DNA from: Cellulomonas soli
Lineage (GTDB): Bacteria; Actinomycetota; Actinomycetes; Actinomycetales; Cellulomonadaceae
Length of the DNA stretch: 64,000 nucleotides
Direction of reading: 5' to 3'
Assembly (NCBI RefSeq): GCF_013409305.1
Contig: NZ_JACBZJ010000001.1
Coordinates: 2,542,001 to 2,606,000, forward strand
The position numbers and the translations under genes were made by a program. The notes under the pieces are model-generated. The model was not told the DNA's origin. It made no database searches and worked only from the letters and a program-made list of their open reading frames with translations. Position 1 is the stretch's first letter; every line of letters begins with the position of its first letter. Positions 8,142 through 15,977 of this stretch are shown here, piece after piece.

Positions 8142-9017
8142 TCACACGTCGCGGCGCGTCATCGACACGACGGCCGCACCCAGCGCCGCGACGACCCAGG
8201 CGGCGAGCACCCAGGCACCCGCGCCCGCGCCGAGCACGTCGCTCCCGGCGCCCTGCACCGAGGTGAACGCCGAGGCCGCCGAGCTGGGCAGGTACGCCAG
8301 GACCGGGTCCCAGCTGTCGGGCAGCAGCGCGCCGGCCAGCGGGGGCAGCACCATGAACACCGCGACGACCGCGCCGATCGAGCCGGCGACGCTGCGCAGC
8401 AGGATCCCCAGACCCATGCCGATCAGACCGACCGCCGTGATGTAGGCGGCCATGCCGAGCACCTGGCGCAGCACGCCGTCGTCGGTCAGGGCGAGCGTGG
8501 CGGCGTCCCCGCCGGACAGGACGGCCATGCCGATCGCGAAGGCGCCCAGGACGCCGACCACGGAGACCACGACCGACACCGCACCGAACACGGTCGCCTT
8601 GGCGGTCACCACCTGCCAGCGCCGCGGTACCGCGGCGACCGTCGTGGCGATCATCCGTGAGCCGTACTCGCGCGCGCCGGCGAGCGCACCGAGGATCCCC
8701 ATCAGCAGGACCGCGAAGTTCGCGCCCATGAGGACGGTCGAGACCGGGTCCGCGCCGCCGAACGGGCCGCCGCCGTCCCCGCCCTCGGGGGTCGCGACCG
8801 ATCCCGTCGAGACCGCCGCGGCGATCGCGCCGAAGCCGACGAGCACGGCGAGCGTGGAGGCCAGACCGATCCAGGTCGAGCGCAACGTGCGCAGCTTGAC
8901 CCACTCCGACCGGATCGCGGTGCCCAGCCCCTGCGGGCGGACAGGTGTCGCGTCGTTCGGCCGGGTGGCCGCGGCATCGAGGGCGGGCAGGGGACGCTCG
9001 AGCGTGGTGGCGGTCAT
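8142..9017 (-). CDS. ABC-2 type transporter permease
   Basis: A 291-residue integral membrane permease. The N-terminal cytoplasmic segment with GLGTAIRSEWVKLRTLRSTWIGL is typical of ABC-2 permeases that pair with a separate ATPase in drug or peptide efflux. About six membrane segments follow. The ATG shares one base with the ATPase stop (TGATG). With the kinase and regulator downstream, the operon resembles antibiotic- or envelope-stress exporters. The substrate cannot be told. Confidence 0.87.
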   Translation of the reverse strand: MTATTLERPLPALDAAATRPNDATPVRPQGLGTAIRSEWVKLRTLRSTWIGLASTLAVLVGFGAIAAAVSTGSVATPEGGDGGGPFGGADPVSTVLMGANFAVLLMGILGALAGAREYGSRMIATTVAAVPRRWQVVTAKATVFGAVSVVVSVVGVLGAFAIGMAVLSGGDAATLALTDDGVLRQVLGMAAYITAVGLIGMGLGILLRSVAGSIGAVVAVFMVLPPLAGALLPDSWDPVLAYLPSSAASAFTSVQGAGSDVLGAGAGAWVLAAWVVAALGAAVVSMTRRDV

Positions 9018-10012
9018 CAGGCGGCCCTCCGGGCGGTCTCGTCAGGGGAAGGAGAGGGGGAGTGGGCGGAGGTCGGAGCGGGTGCGCCGGTCGGTCGGGC
9101 GTGGTGCTGGACCGTGCCCGTGTACTCCACGCTGTCGCGCGTGAGCTCCAGGTAGGCCGTCTCCAACGACGTGGTCTGCGTGAGCAGCCCGTGGATCCGC
9201 AGCCCGTGCGCGGCAGCCAGGTCGCCGATCACCTCGGCGCTCGCCCCACGGACCTCCAGGTGGTCGGCCCGCGAGGACGCCACGACCACGTCCGGCCCGA
9301 TGATCAGCGGTGCCAGCGCACCCGCGTCGGGCGAGATCACCTCCACCACCCCGGGCGAGGACGTCGCGATGAACGTGTCCATCGCGGTGTCGGCCAGGAT
9401 GCGCCCCTGCCCGATGACCAGCAGGTGCTCGGCGACGAGCTCCATCTCGCTCATCAGGTGCGAGGACAGCAGCACGGTGCGCCCCTCCGCAGCCAGCTCG
9501 CTCAGCAGCGCCCGGATCCACTGGATGCCGTCCAGGTCCAGACCGTTGACCGGCTCGTCCAGGATCAGCACGCCCGGGTCGGCGAGCAGCGCAGCCGCCA
9601 GGCCCAGGCGCTGACCCATGCCCAGGGAGAACGTGCCGGCCGCCTTGCCCGCGACCTCGGTCAGCCCGACGGTGCCCAGCACCTCGTCGACCCGGCGCGC
9701 CCCGATGCCGACCGTCGCGCCGAGCGCGAGCAGGTGGTTGCGCGCCGAGCGACCCTTGTCGACCCCCTTGGCGTCCAGCAGCGCGCCCACCTCCGCGAGG
9801 GGTGCCGGTGCGTCGACGTAGGGGCGCCCGTTGACCAGCGCGACACCGGACGTAGGGCGGTCCAGGCCGACGATCGCGCGCATCGTCGTCGACTTCCCGG
9901 CGCCGTTGGGACCGAGGAACCCGGTCACCACACCCGGCCGCACGATCGCGCTGACGGCGTCGACGGCCGTCTTGTCGCCGTAGCGCTTGGTCAGTTCCCG
10001 CAGCTCGATCAT
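9017..10012 (-). CDS. ABC transporter ATP-binding protein
   Basis: A 331-residue ATPase. Walker A is FLGPNGAGKSTTM, the signature region is FSLGMGQRLGLAAALL, and Walker B is GVLILDEPVNGLD. The last 100 residues form the regulatory tail seen in DrrA/CcmA-like drug and lantibiotic exporters. I set the start at ATG 10012 (MIELRELTKRYG), where the family begins; the frame stays open for 350 nt upstream but that part looks non-coding. It is the first gene of the exporter/two-component operon and lies behind a 26-bp palindrome. Confidence 0.92.
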   Translation of the reverse strand: MIELRELTKRYGDKTAVDAVSAIVRPGVVTGFLGPNGAGKSTTMRAIVGLDRPTSGVALVNGRPYVDAPAPLAEVGALLDAKGVDKGRSARNHLLALGATVGIGARRVDEVLGTVGLTEVAGKAAGTFSLGMGQRLGLAAALLADPGVLILDEPVNGLDLDGIQWIRALLSELAAEGRTVLLSSHLMSEMELVAEHLLVIGQGRILADTAMDTFIATSSPGVVEVISPDAGALAPLIIGPDVVVASSRADHLEVRGASAEVIGDLAAAHGLRIHGLLTQTTSLETAYLELTRDSVEYTGTVQHHARPTGAPAPTSAHSPSPSPDETARRAA

Positions 10013-10092
10013 GGCCGTCCTTCGTCTCGTGGTGCCGTACGACCAGCCTTCCCGGCGACCGGCCGCACGTCGTCGTCCGGCCGCACGGATCT

Positions 10093-10118
10093 GCTCGTAC
10101 TGCGCCCGCAGTACGAGC
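10093..10118. promoter_or_regulatory. 26-bp perfect palindrome, probable operator
   Basis: GCTCGTACTGCG and its exact complement are separated by CC. It lies 81 bp upstream of the ABC ATPase start. A 12-bp-arm palindrome with no T-run is better read as a dimeric regulator site than as a terminator. The two-component regulator at 6216 is the nearest candidate binder. Confidence 0.55.
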
Positions 10119-10406
10119 CGCCCCCGGTGTCGTCCACCAGGTGGAGGACCGTGAGGGCACGGCGCACGAGCAGTCGACGCTCCACGAGCAGCCCCTCCCT
10201 CTCGCGAAGGAATTCCGTCGCCGGAACAGCAGGAGCGCGAATTCCTGGGCCGTTCTCTGCGGAGGTCCGGGCGCAGTCGTTCGCGCTCGGGCCGACCATT
10301 GATCGACGACGGAGAAACGGCATTCCTGCTGGTCATCCGCGATTCCTGGGCCGGCGCGCGCACCGCGTCCGGGCCCGGCGGACTTCCGATGCGGGTCGGC
10401 CGTCCC

Positions 10407-10412
10407 TATCGT
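10407..10412 (+). promoter_or_regulatory. -10 box TATCGT of a leaderless transcript
   Basis: TATCGT followed by GGGCCC and then GTG at 10419. The 6-nt gap and lack of a ribosome binding site point to a leaderless mRNA and decide the start of the XRE-TPR gene. Confidence 0.55.
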
Positions 10413-10418
10413 GGGCCC

Positions 10419-11756
10419 GTGAGCCCACTGAGTCGTCGCGTCCGCGAAGCCCGTGAGCGGGCCGGGCTCAGCCAGGGTGAGCTGGCACGGCGCGCCGGGG
10501 TGCACCCCACGTACATCTCGCACGTCGAGAGCGGGCGGCGCTCGCTGGGCGAGGACGCGCTCGCCCGGATCGCGCAGGTGCTCGACCTGCCGTTCGCGTT
10601 CCTGCGGGACGGTGAGGCGGCGCCCGGCTACCAGAGCGCCGACACGGCGATCGTCGAGGCCCGCCGGCTGACCCGCACGGGTGACCCGAGGGGCGCGGCC
10701 GAGGTGCTCGCCGGCGTCGACGTCTCCGGGCTCGACGTGGACGCCGCGGCCCGGGTCGGCCTCGCGCACGCCGAGGCGCTCGACCTGGCGGGCGAGCTCG
10801 AGGCCTCGATCGACGTGCTCGAACGGCTGTGCGCCCAGCTGCTCGACGCCCACCGCTACGACCGCGCCGCCTACGCGGCGATGCGCATCGTCATGGCGCT
10901 GACCGAGGCCGCCGACCTGCACCGTGCGGTGGCCCGTGGGGAGGACCTGCTCTCCCGGCTGCCCGCCGAGGCGACCGCCGGTGACGAGGTCGTGCGCCTG
11001 GAGTCGACGATCATCTGGGCGTACGTGGCCCGCGGTGACACGACGTACGCGCGCTACCGCGGCGGACAGCTGCTCGCGCGGGCCCGCGCGCACGGCACCC
11101 CCCGGGCGGTCTCCTCCGTGCACTGGAACCTCGCGTTCGTCGACGACGCCCTCGGCGAGCCCGGCTCGGCGCTGCTGCAGATCGAGTCGGCGATCGCGCT
11201 CGCGGGCGTCGACGAGGTCGACCGCGACCTTCCGCGGCTGCGTCTGGACCGGGCGGTCCTGCTCGTCTCGGTGGACCCGCCACGGCCCGTCGAGGCGCTC
11301 GCGGACCTGGACGCCGCCCAGACGGCGCTCGAGATCGGCGAGTCGCAGGTCGAGCTGGCCCGGGCCGCATCGGTGCGCTCGCGGGCCCTGCTGCTGCACG
11401 GCGACCCGGAGGCCGCGGTGCGGTACGCCGAGCAGGCGGTCGAGCTGCTGCGCGACGGGGTGCGTCGTGACGCCGCCTCCGCCCACGAGGTGCTCGGCGA
11501 CGCGCTGCTCGCCCAGACCCTGAGCACCGAGGCCGTCAAGGAGTACCGGTCCGCGGCCGACCTGCTCGACATGATCGTCTCGGGACGTCCGGCGGCGACG
11601 CTGTGGCGCCGCATCGGCGACCGGTTGAGGCTGGCCGGTGACGACGACGCCCGGGTCGCCGAGGCCTACGGGCGGGCACTGGCCGCGGCGGGAATCCGGG
11701 GGGACATGCCGCCACGTCCGAGGCGAACGGGTCTGGAGATTCATCCGGACAGGTGA
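10419..11756 (+). CDS. XRE-family regulator with TPR-like domain (RRNPP-like architecture)
   Basis: A 445-residue protein. Residues 5-60 are an XRE helix-turn-helix (VREARERAGLSQGELARRAG, then HPTYISHVESGRRSL). The rest is a run of paired helices of TPR type, for example ARVGLAHAEALDLAGELEASI and HEVLGDALLAQTLSTEAVKEY. This is the size and order of Firmicute peptide receptors such as PlcR, NprR and PrgX. I chose GTG 10419 for the leaderless box; ATG 10389 is in frame. A gene for a short exported peptide starts 113 bp downstream on the same strand. Peptide binding is an inference from layout; many actinobacterial XRE-TPR proteins have no known ligand. Confidence 0.85.
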   Translation: MSPLSRRVREARERAGLSQGELARRAGVHPTYISHVESGRRSLGEDALARIAQVLDLPFAFLRDGEAAPGYQSADTAIVEARRLTRTGDPRGAAEVLAGVDVSGLDVDAAARVGLAHAEALDLAGELEASIDVLERLCAQLLDAHRYDRAAYAAMRIVMALTEAADLHRAVARGEDLLSRLPAEATAGDEVVRLESTIIWAYVARGDTTYARYRGGQLLARARAHGTPRAVSSVHWNLAFVDDALGEPGSALLQIESAIALAGVDEVDRDLPRLRLDRAVLLVSVDPPRPVEALADLDAAQTALEIGESQVELARAASVRSRALLLHGDPEAAVRYAEQAVELLRDGVRRDAASAHEVLGDALLAQTLSTEAVKEYRSAADLLDMIVSGRPAATLWRRIGDRLRLAGDDDARVAEAYGRALAAAGIRGDMPPRPRRTGLEIHPDR

Positions 11757-11804
11757 CGTTCCCGGGCTGTCTATGGCGCAGTCGTGTGCGTCATTGCATC
11801 CACG

Positions 11805-11829
11805 ACATCGGGTAGGGACCATGCGATGT
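11805..11829 (+). promoter_or_regulatory. inverted repeat around a -10-like box before the peptide gene
   Basis: ACATCG (11805-11810) and CGATGT (11824-11829) flank TAGGGA (11813-11818), a possible -10 hexamer. A second small inverted repeat, CCGGA-AAG-TCCGG, follows at 11833-11845. The layout suggests a regulated promoter specific to the peptide gene, but no good -35 box is visible. Confidence 0.35.
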
Positions 11830-11869
11830 GTGCCGGAAAGTCCGGTACGCCCATCGAAAGGTACCTCTC

Positions 11870-12004
11870 GTGAAGAAGCTCAGCATCGCCCTCGTCCTGT
11901 CCCTCGCCGCGCTCACCGGTGTCGTCGGCACCACGGCGTCCTCCGCCCAGCCGGCCGTGGCCTCGCCGTGCTGCAAGAACGTCATCACCATCGCCGTCCG
12001 CTGA
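11870..12004 (+). CDS. 44-aa exported peptide precursor
   Basis: Too short for most gene callers. GTG 11870 follows AAAGG (11857-11861) with 8 nt spacing. The product starts MKKLSIALVLSLAALTGVVG, a classic signal peptide, continues to an AVA cleavage site, and leaves SPCCKNVITIAVR or a slightly longer peptide outside the cell. The tail has a Cys-Cys pair. It lies directly after an XRE-TPR regulator, as pheromone genes lie after their receptors in RRNPP systems. A small bacteriocin or a disulfide-bonded secreted peptide is the alternative. A hairpin follows at 12023-12051. Confidence 0.65.
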   Translation: MKKLSIALVLSLAALTGVVGTTASSAQPAVASPCCKNVITIAVR

Positions 12005-12022
12005 CGCGGGGGGCTGTCCCGT

Positions 12023-12051
12023 CGCCGCGCCTGCACGAGCAGGGTGCGGCG
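12023..12051 (+). terminator. hairpin after the peptide gene
   Basis: Stem CGCCGC/GCGGCG plus CCTGC/GCAGG around the loop ACGA, with a small internal loop, starting 19 nt after the peptide stop. There is no T-run, as is usual in such GC-rich genomes. Confidence 0.45.
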
Positions 12052-12119
12052 GCGCGTGCGGCCCTCCGCCCGTCGGGCCCCCGGGCGCGTCCCGGCAGCT
12101 CCCGTGGCACGGTGGCGGG

Positions 12120-12905
12120 ATGAACAGCGCCGACATGACGCGGGTCGCCCGGCGGGTCAACGACCACCCGACCACGGGTGCGCTCGCCCGCCTGGGCTAC
12201 GTCGCCAGCGGCGTGCTGCACCTCATGCTCGCCCTGGTCGTGGTGCAGGTCGCCTGGTTCGGGTCGGTCACCAGTGCCGACCAGTCGGGTGCCCTGGGCG
12301 CGCTCGCGTCCAGCCCCGGCGGCCGGGCTGCGCTGTGGGTCGTCGCCGTCGGGTTCGCCGGGCTCGCCGTGTGGCAGGTCAGTGAGGCCGTCGGCACCGG
12401 TGGCGGCGCGGGTGCGCGCGTGAAGGCCGCGTCCAAGGCGGTGCTGTACGCCGCGCTGGCGTGGACCTCGGTGCAGTTCGCCCAGGGCGCGCCCCGCTCG
12501 AGCGGCGAGCAGAGCCGGGACTTCACGGCCGAGCTGATGAGCCACCAGGGCGGCAGGTTCGCCGTGGCGGGCGTCGGTGCGGTCGTCCTCGGGGTGGCCG
12601 CGTACCACGTGCACAAAGGGTGGACCCGGGGGTTCCTGCGCGACCTGCGCGAGCACCCGGGGCGGTTCGTCGTCGCCCCAGGACGCCTGGGGTACGTCGC
12701 CAAGGGCGTGGCCCTCGGGGTCGTCGGCGCCCTGTTCGTCGCCGCGGCCTGGCACGCGCGCCCGGACGAGGCCGGTGGCCTGGACGCGGCCCTGCGGACC
12801 CTCGGCGACCAGCCGTTCGGGACCGCGCTGCTGACCGTCGTCGCGGCGGGGTTCGTCGCGTACGCGGTCTACTCCTTCGGCCGCGCACGGTACGCCCGGA
12901 CCTGA
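12120..12905 (+). CDS. DUF1206 membrane protein
   Basis: A 261-residue integral membrane protein with six hydrophobic segments in three pairs. The recurring pattern LARLGYVASGVLHLMLAL ... LGYVAKGVALGVVGAL shows the threefold internal repeat of the DUF1206 family, which is common in actinobacteria and of unknown function. ATG 12120 begins MNSADMTRVARRVNDHP. It lies convergent to the lipid kinase gene with only 6 nt between the ends. Confidence 0.85.
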   Translation: MNSADMTRVARRVNDHPTTGALARLGYVASGVLHLMLALVVVQVAWFGSVTSADQSGALGALASSPGGRAALWVVAVGFAGLAVWQVSEAVGTGGGAGARVKAASKAVLYAALAWTSVQFAQGAPRSSGEQSRDFTAELMSHQGGRFAVAGVGAVVLGVAAYHVHKGWTRGFLRDLREHPGRFVVAPGRLGYVAKGVALGVVGALFVAAAWHARPDEAGGLDAALRTLGDQPFGTALLTVVAAGFVAYAVYSFGRARYART

Positions 12906-12911
12906 TCCCGC

Positions 12912-13820
12912 TCAGCCCTCCGTCGTGCCGACCCGTACGAGCAGCGCGCCCGGGCGCACGCGGCACACCATCTGGCGATGCTCACCCACCGGGTCGCCGT
13001 CGAGCTGCGTCGCCGTCGGCTCCCCGGCGGCCACCCGGACCGTGGTGCCCTGCAGGCGCGCCAGATCGGCGTGACCCCGGCCGGACGTGATGATCGTGAC
13101 GATCGTGCGGACCCAGCCGGCCAGGCCGCGCGGGGCGATGACCGCCACGTCGAGCAGGCCGTCGTCGAGGCGGGCGTCCGGCATGAGCTCGATCCCACCC
13201 TGCAGCCGCCCGCTGTTGCCGACCACGACGGAGCGCACGGCCCGCCGGACGGTCGGACCGTCGTCGGTGCGCACATGCGCGGTGAACCCGCCGCCGATCG
13301 CGGCGCGCATCCCCGACACCAGGTAGGCCGGCCAGCCGACCGCACCCTTGAGCCGCTCGTCCGCGCGGTCCATCGTCTCGGCGTCCAGGCCCATCCCGGC
13401 CATCACGAGGAACACCTGCTCGTCGGTGGAGCCGTCGACCCGCAGCGTCCCGACGTCGATCCGTGCGGTGCGGCCGGTCAGTGCGACCGTCATGGCGTCC
13501 TCGAGGGAGTCCAGCGTGAGGTCGAGCGCACGGGCCAGCAGGTTGCCCGTTCCCGCGGGCAGCAGGCCGAGCGGCACGTCACCGCCGGCCAGCACCTCGG
13601 CGACCGCCCGCACCGTGCCGTCCCCGCCGAGCGCGCACACCAGGTCCGCGCCCTGAGCGAGCGCCTCCCGGGTCTGCCCGCCGCCCGGGTCCTCCTCGGT
13701 CGTCTCGACCCACAAGGGGCGGTCCCACCCGTGGGTCTCGGACACCTCCTCGAGGACCCGGCGGGTCGCCTCGGCGTCGTCGAGCTTGGACGGGTTCGCC
13801 ACGACGGCGGCCCGGCTCAT
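12912..13820 (-). CDS. Diacylglycerol/lipid kinase family protein
   Basis: A 302-residue lipid kinase of the YegS/DgkB family. The nucleotide loop CALGGDGTVRAVAEVL, the GLLPAGTGNLLARAL motif and the late acidic segment DARLDDGLLDVAVI are all present. It should phosphorylate diacylglycerol or a related lipid at the inner membrane. Its ATG overlaps the stop of the PAP2 phosphatase gene by 4 nt, so a kinase and two phosphatases form one operon, probably for recycling lipid head groups or carrier lipids. Confidence 0.88.
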   Translation of the reverse strand: MSRAAVVANPSKLDDAEATRRVLEEVSETHGWDRPLWVETTEEDPGGGQTREALAQGADLVCALGGDGTVRAVAEVLAGGDVPLGLLPAGTGNLLARALDLTLDSLEDAMTVALTGRTARIDVGTLRVDGSTDEQVFLVMAGMGLDAETMDRADERLKGAVGWPAYLVSGMRAAIGGGFTAHVRTDDGPTVRRAVRSVVVGNSGRLQGGIELMPDARLDDGLLDVAVIAPRGLAGWVRTIVTIITSGRGHADLARLQGTTVRVAAGEPTATQLDGDPVGEHRQMVCRVRPGALLVRVGTTEG

Positions 13821-14593
13821 CGGGCACCCCCGGCAGCGGCGGCGTGCGAGCCGTCGGCGGCGGGCCGGTCCGTGGACCGAGGCGCGCGGCGCAGGTAGTT
13901 CCAGGCCAGCACCACGCACACCAGGCCGTTGAGGACACCGACCACGACATCGCTGACGTGGTGCATGCCCCGGTACAGGCGCGAGTACACGACGAGCGCC
14001 GGCACCACGAGCAGCACCACGGTCAGCGTCACCCGCAGCCAGGTGCGTTCGACGCGCTGGGCCATCAGCGCGAGCGTCACGTACAGCGCGGTCGACGCGC
14101 CGGAGTGCCCGCTCGGGAAGCTCGACGTCGGCGGGGCGTCGTCCAGCCGCTCCACGTCGGGGCGGTCCCTGCCGACGACGAGCGCCGCCAGCATGAACAC
14201 CGCCGCCTGCGTGCCGATCGCGATCGCGGGCACGACCGCGTACCACCACTGCCGGGTGCGCCACCAGACGACCGCGACCACCACCACGCAGATCCCGATG
14301 ACCGACTCGGTCGTCCCGAGGTCGCTCCACCAGAGCGTGAGGGTGTCGAGGGTGGCCGTGCGTCGCTCGACCAGCCAGTCGTTGACGGCCACCTCCCGCT
14401 CGCCGAGGCTCGCCCACGGTCCGGTGAGCAGGAACCCGAGCCCGACGACCACCGCCCACAGCGCGACGGCCGGCACGGCGACCCGGACCCCCAGGTCGCG
14501 CCACACCTCACGTCCGGAGGGGCGCGACGGGTCGTCGGCGTAGCGGTCGAGGTCGAGGGCCAGCGGTCCGAGCCGCAGCACGCCGGCGCTCAT
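13817..14593 (-). CDS. PAP2-family membrane phosphatase
   Basis: A 258-residue type 2 phosphatidic acid phosphatase. The three catalytic motifs can be read: GRDRPDVERL (motif 1, slightly divergent from K-x6-R-P), SFPSGHSGAS (motif 2) and SRLYRGMHHVSDVVVG (motif 3). Five or six membrane segments surround them. An extended N-terminal cytoplasmic piece (LDLDRYADDPSRPSGREVW) is present. Both flanking genes in the operon overlap it by 4 nt. Possible substrates are phosphatidic acid or undecaprenyl diphosphate. Confidence 0.87.
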   Translation of the reverse strand: MSAGVLRLGPLALDLDRYADDPSRPSGREVWRDLGVRVAVPAVALWAVVVGLGFLLTGPWASLGEREVAVNDWLVERRTATLDTLTLWWSDLGTTESVIGICVVVVAVVWWRTRQWWYAVVPAIAIGTQAAVFMLAALVVGRDRPDVERLDDAPPTSSFPSGHSGASTALYVTLALMAQRVERTWLRVTLTVVLLVVPALVVYSRLYRGMHHVSDVVVGVLNGLVCVVLAWNYLRRAPRSTDRPAADGSHAAAAGGAR

Positions 14594-15327
14594 CGGGCCG
14601 CTCCCGCAGGGCTCTCGTGCGTCGGAGACCAGCCGCGGTAGCCCAGGTACGACGCGAGCACGAACCCGACGCCGAACACCGTCCCCGCGATCACGTCGGT
14701 CGGGTAGTGCACGCCCAGCAGCACCCGGTCGGCCGACGTGAGCAGCATGAGGACCACCGCCGAGACCACGGCGAGCACGCGCAGCCACATGCTGCGCAGC
14801 ACCGGCCACACGAGCACGACCAGGGCCGTCGTCATCGCCGCGGTGTTGGCGGCGTGGCCTGACGGGAACGAGTACCCCGGCGCCTGCGCGACCGGCTCGT
14901 CGAGCACGGGGCGTGCCCGCCGGACCAGCTCCTTGGCCAGGTTGGACAGGCTCCAGGCCGCGAGCACCGTGCCCAGCGCCCACACGGTCCGCGTCGTGCG
15001 ACGGGTGCGCCACCAGAACAGCGCGCACACGACGACGAACGGCACGAACAGCCGCGAGGCGGCGAACGCCCACTGCCAGCCGAGCAGCACCCGCACGAGC
15101 CCGGGGGAGGTCGCCGCGAAGGCCGTCGCCGCGGCCACGACCTGCTCGTCGAACGCGACCAGCGGGTGCCACTGCTCGCGCACCAGCACCGCCAGCAGCA
15201 GCACGACGAGCCCGACCGCGGCGGCCGCGACGGCGGCGCGCACCAGCCTGCGGCCTCGGCCCTCGGTCGCTCGCGCAGGCGCGGTGGAGTCCGAGGTGCT
15301 CGGGTCGGTGGTGCGGGGCATCGTCAT
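14590..15327 (-). CDS. PAP2-family membrane phosphatase (second copy)
   Basis: A 245-residue PAP2 phosphatase, first in the operon. It has a better motif 1 than its neighbour (KELVRRARP), then YSFPSGHAANT and LLGVHYPTDVIAG. An N-terminal basic segment precedes the first helix. ATG 15327 is preceded by CCGGGAGA on the minus strand. The two PAP2 proteins differ too much to be a recent tandem copy, so they probably act on different lipids or on different sides of one pathway. Confidence 0.88.
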   Translation of the reverse strand: MTMPRTTDPSTSDSTAPARATEGRGRRLVRAAVAAAAVGLVVLLLAVLVREQWHPLVAFDEQVVAAATAFAATSPGLVRVLLGWQWAFAASRLFVPFVVVCALFWWRTRRTTRTVWALGTVLAAWSLSNLAKELVRRARPVLDEPVAQAPGYSFPSGHAANTAAMTTALVVLVWPVLRSMWLRVLAVVSAVVLMLLTSADRVLLGVHYPTDVIAGTVFGVGFVLASYLGYRGWSPTHESPAGAAR

Positions 15328-15437
15328 GGTCTCCCGGGGAGTCGAGCGGCGGGGTCGTCCCGGACACGCTGCCACAGCCCGGCCGGACCGGCCCCTCGGG
15401 CTGCCCGAAAGCGCGGACGCGGGACGCGGGGCGCGGC

Positions 15438-15443
15438 TAGGGT
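15438..15443 (+). promoter_or_regulatory. -10 box TAGGGT of a leaderless transcript
   Basis: TAGGGT lies 6 nt before ATG 15450 with no ribosome binding site between. Confidence 0.5.
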
Positions 15444-15449
15444 CGCCGC

Positions 15450-15920
15450 ATGGTCGTCCGCCCGCCCGTCACGCCCCCGGTCACCGACGAGGGGCTCGTG
15501 CGCGTGTTCACGGGCATCACCGCGAGCTTCTGCGGCGCTCTGCTGGTCGTCGGGGTCATCGGCGTCCTCTTCCTCGCCGTCGACCCCCAGGTCAGCGGAC
15601 CCGGGCTCGTCATCGGCGTCGCGCTCGCCCTGGTCTCGTGGTTCGGGTCCGCCTGGGCCACGGGCGCCGTGCTCGCCTGGGCGTGCCGCACGGACGTGGC
15701 GGACCGCGACGTGCACGGTTCGGTGCGCACAGCCGCGTTCGTCGGCATCGCCGTCGCGGAGCTGCCCGCGCTCCTGGGGCTCGTCCTGCTGTTCGCGGTC
15801 GGCGACGGCTCGGAGGTCGGGCCGCTGCTCGTCGCGGTGCCGGTCGCGATCGCGGCGATCCTCGTGCACGCCTCGGGCCCGGCTGCCCTGCGCCGGCACC
15901 TGGCGCGGCTGCGCGGCTGA
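15450..15920 (+). CDS. four-helix membrane protein of unknown function
   Basis: A 156-residue protein with four hydrophobic segments (about residues 20-43, 52-75, 92-116 and 124-142) and a short basic tail. I recognise no family. It is divergent from the PAP2 operon, separated by 120 bp, and appears to be transcribed alone from a leaderless promoter. Confidence 0.65.
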   Translation: MVVRPPVTPPVTDEGLVRVFTGITASFCGALLVVGVIGVLFLAVDPQVSGPGLVIGVALALVSWFGSAWATGAVLAWACRTDVADRDVHGSVRTAAFVGIAVAELPALLGLVLLFAVGDGSEVGPLLVAVPVAIAAILVHASGPAALRRHLARLRG

Positions 15921-15977
15921 CCTCCGGCGCGCTCTGCTTCTCTGCGACAGCCGTCGTCGCGCGGTGCCGAGCGCGAG

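Larger units (their letters stand above)
10013..10418. other. divergent intergenic region with repeats
   Basis: 406 bp between the exporter operon (minus) and the XRE-TPR gene (plus). Besides the palindrome at 10093-10118 it holds a direct repeat, GCGAATTCCTGGGCCG at 10237-10252 and GCGATTCCTGGGCCG at 10339-10353, which differ by one base. The second copy ends 54 bp before the -10 box of the XRE-TPR gene and could be its operator. No convincing gene is present. Confidence 0.5.

Noticed and set aside
11919..12119. Upstream extension of the DUF1206 gene over the peptide gene
   Set aside because: The extension would overlap the exported peptide in another frame and has no family similarity; ATG 12120 fits the DUF1206 start.
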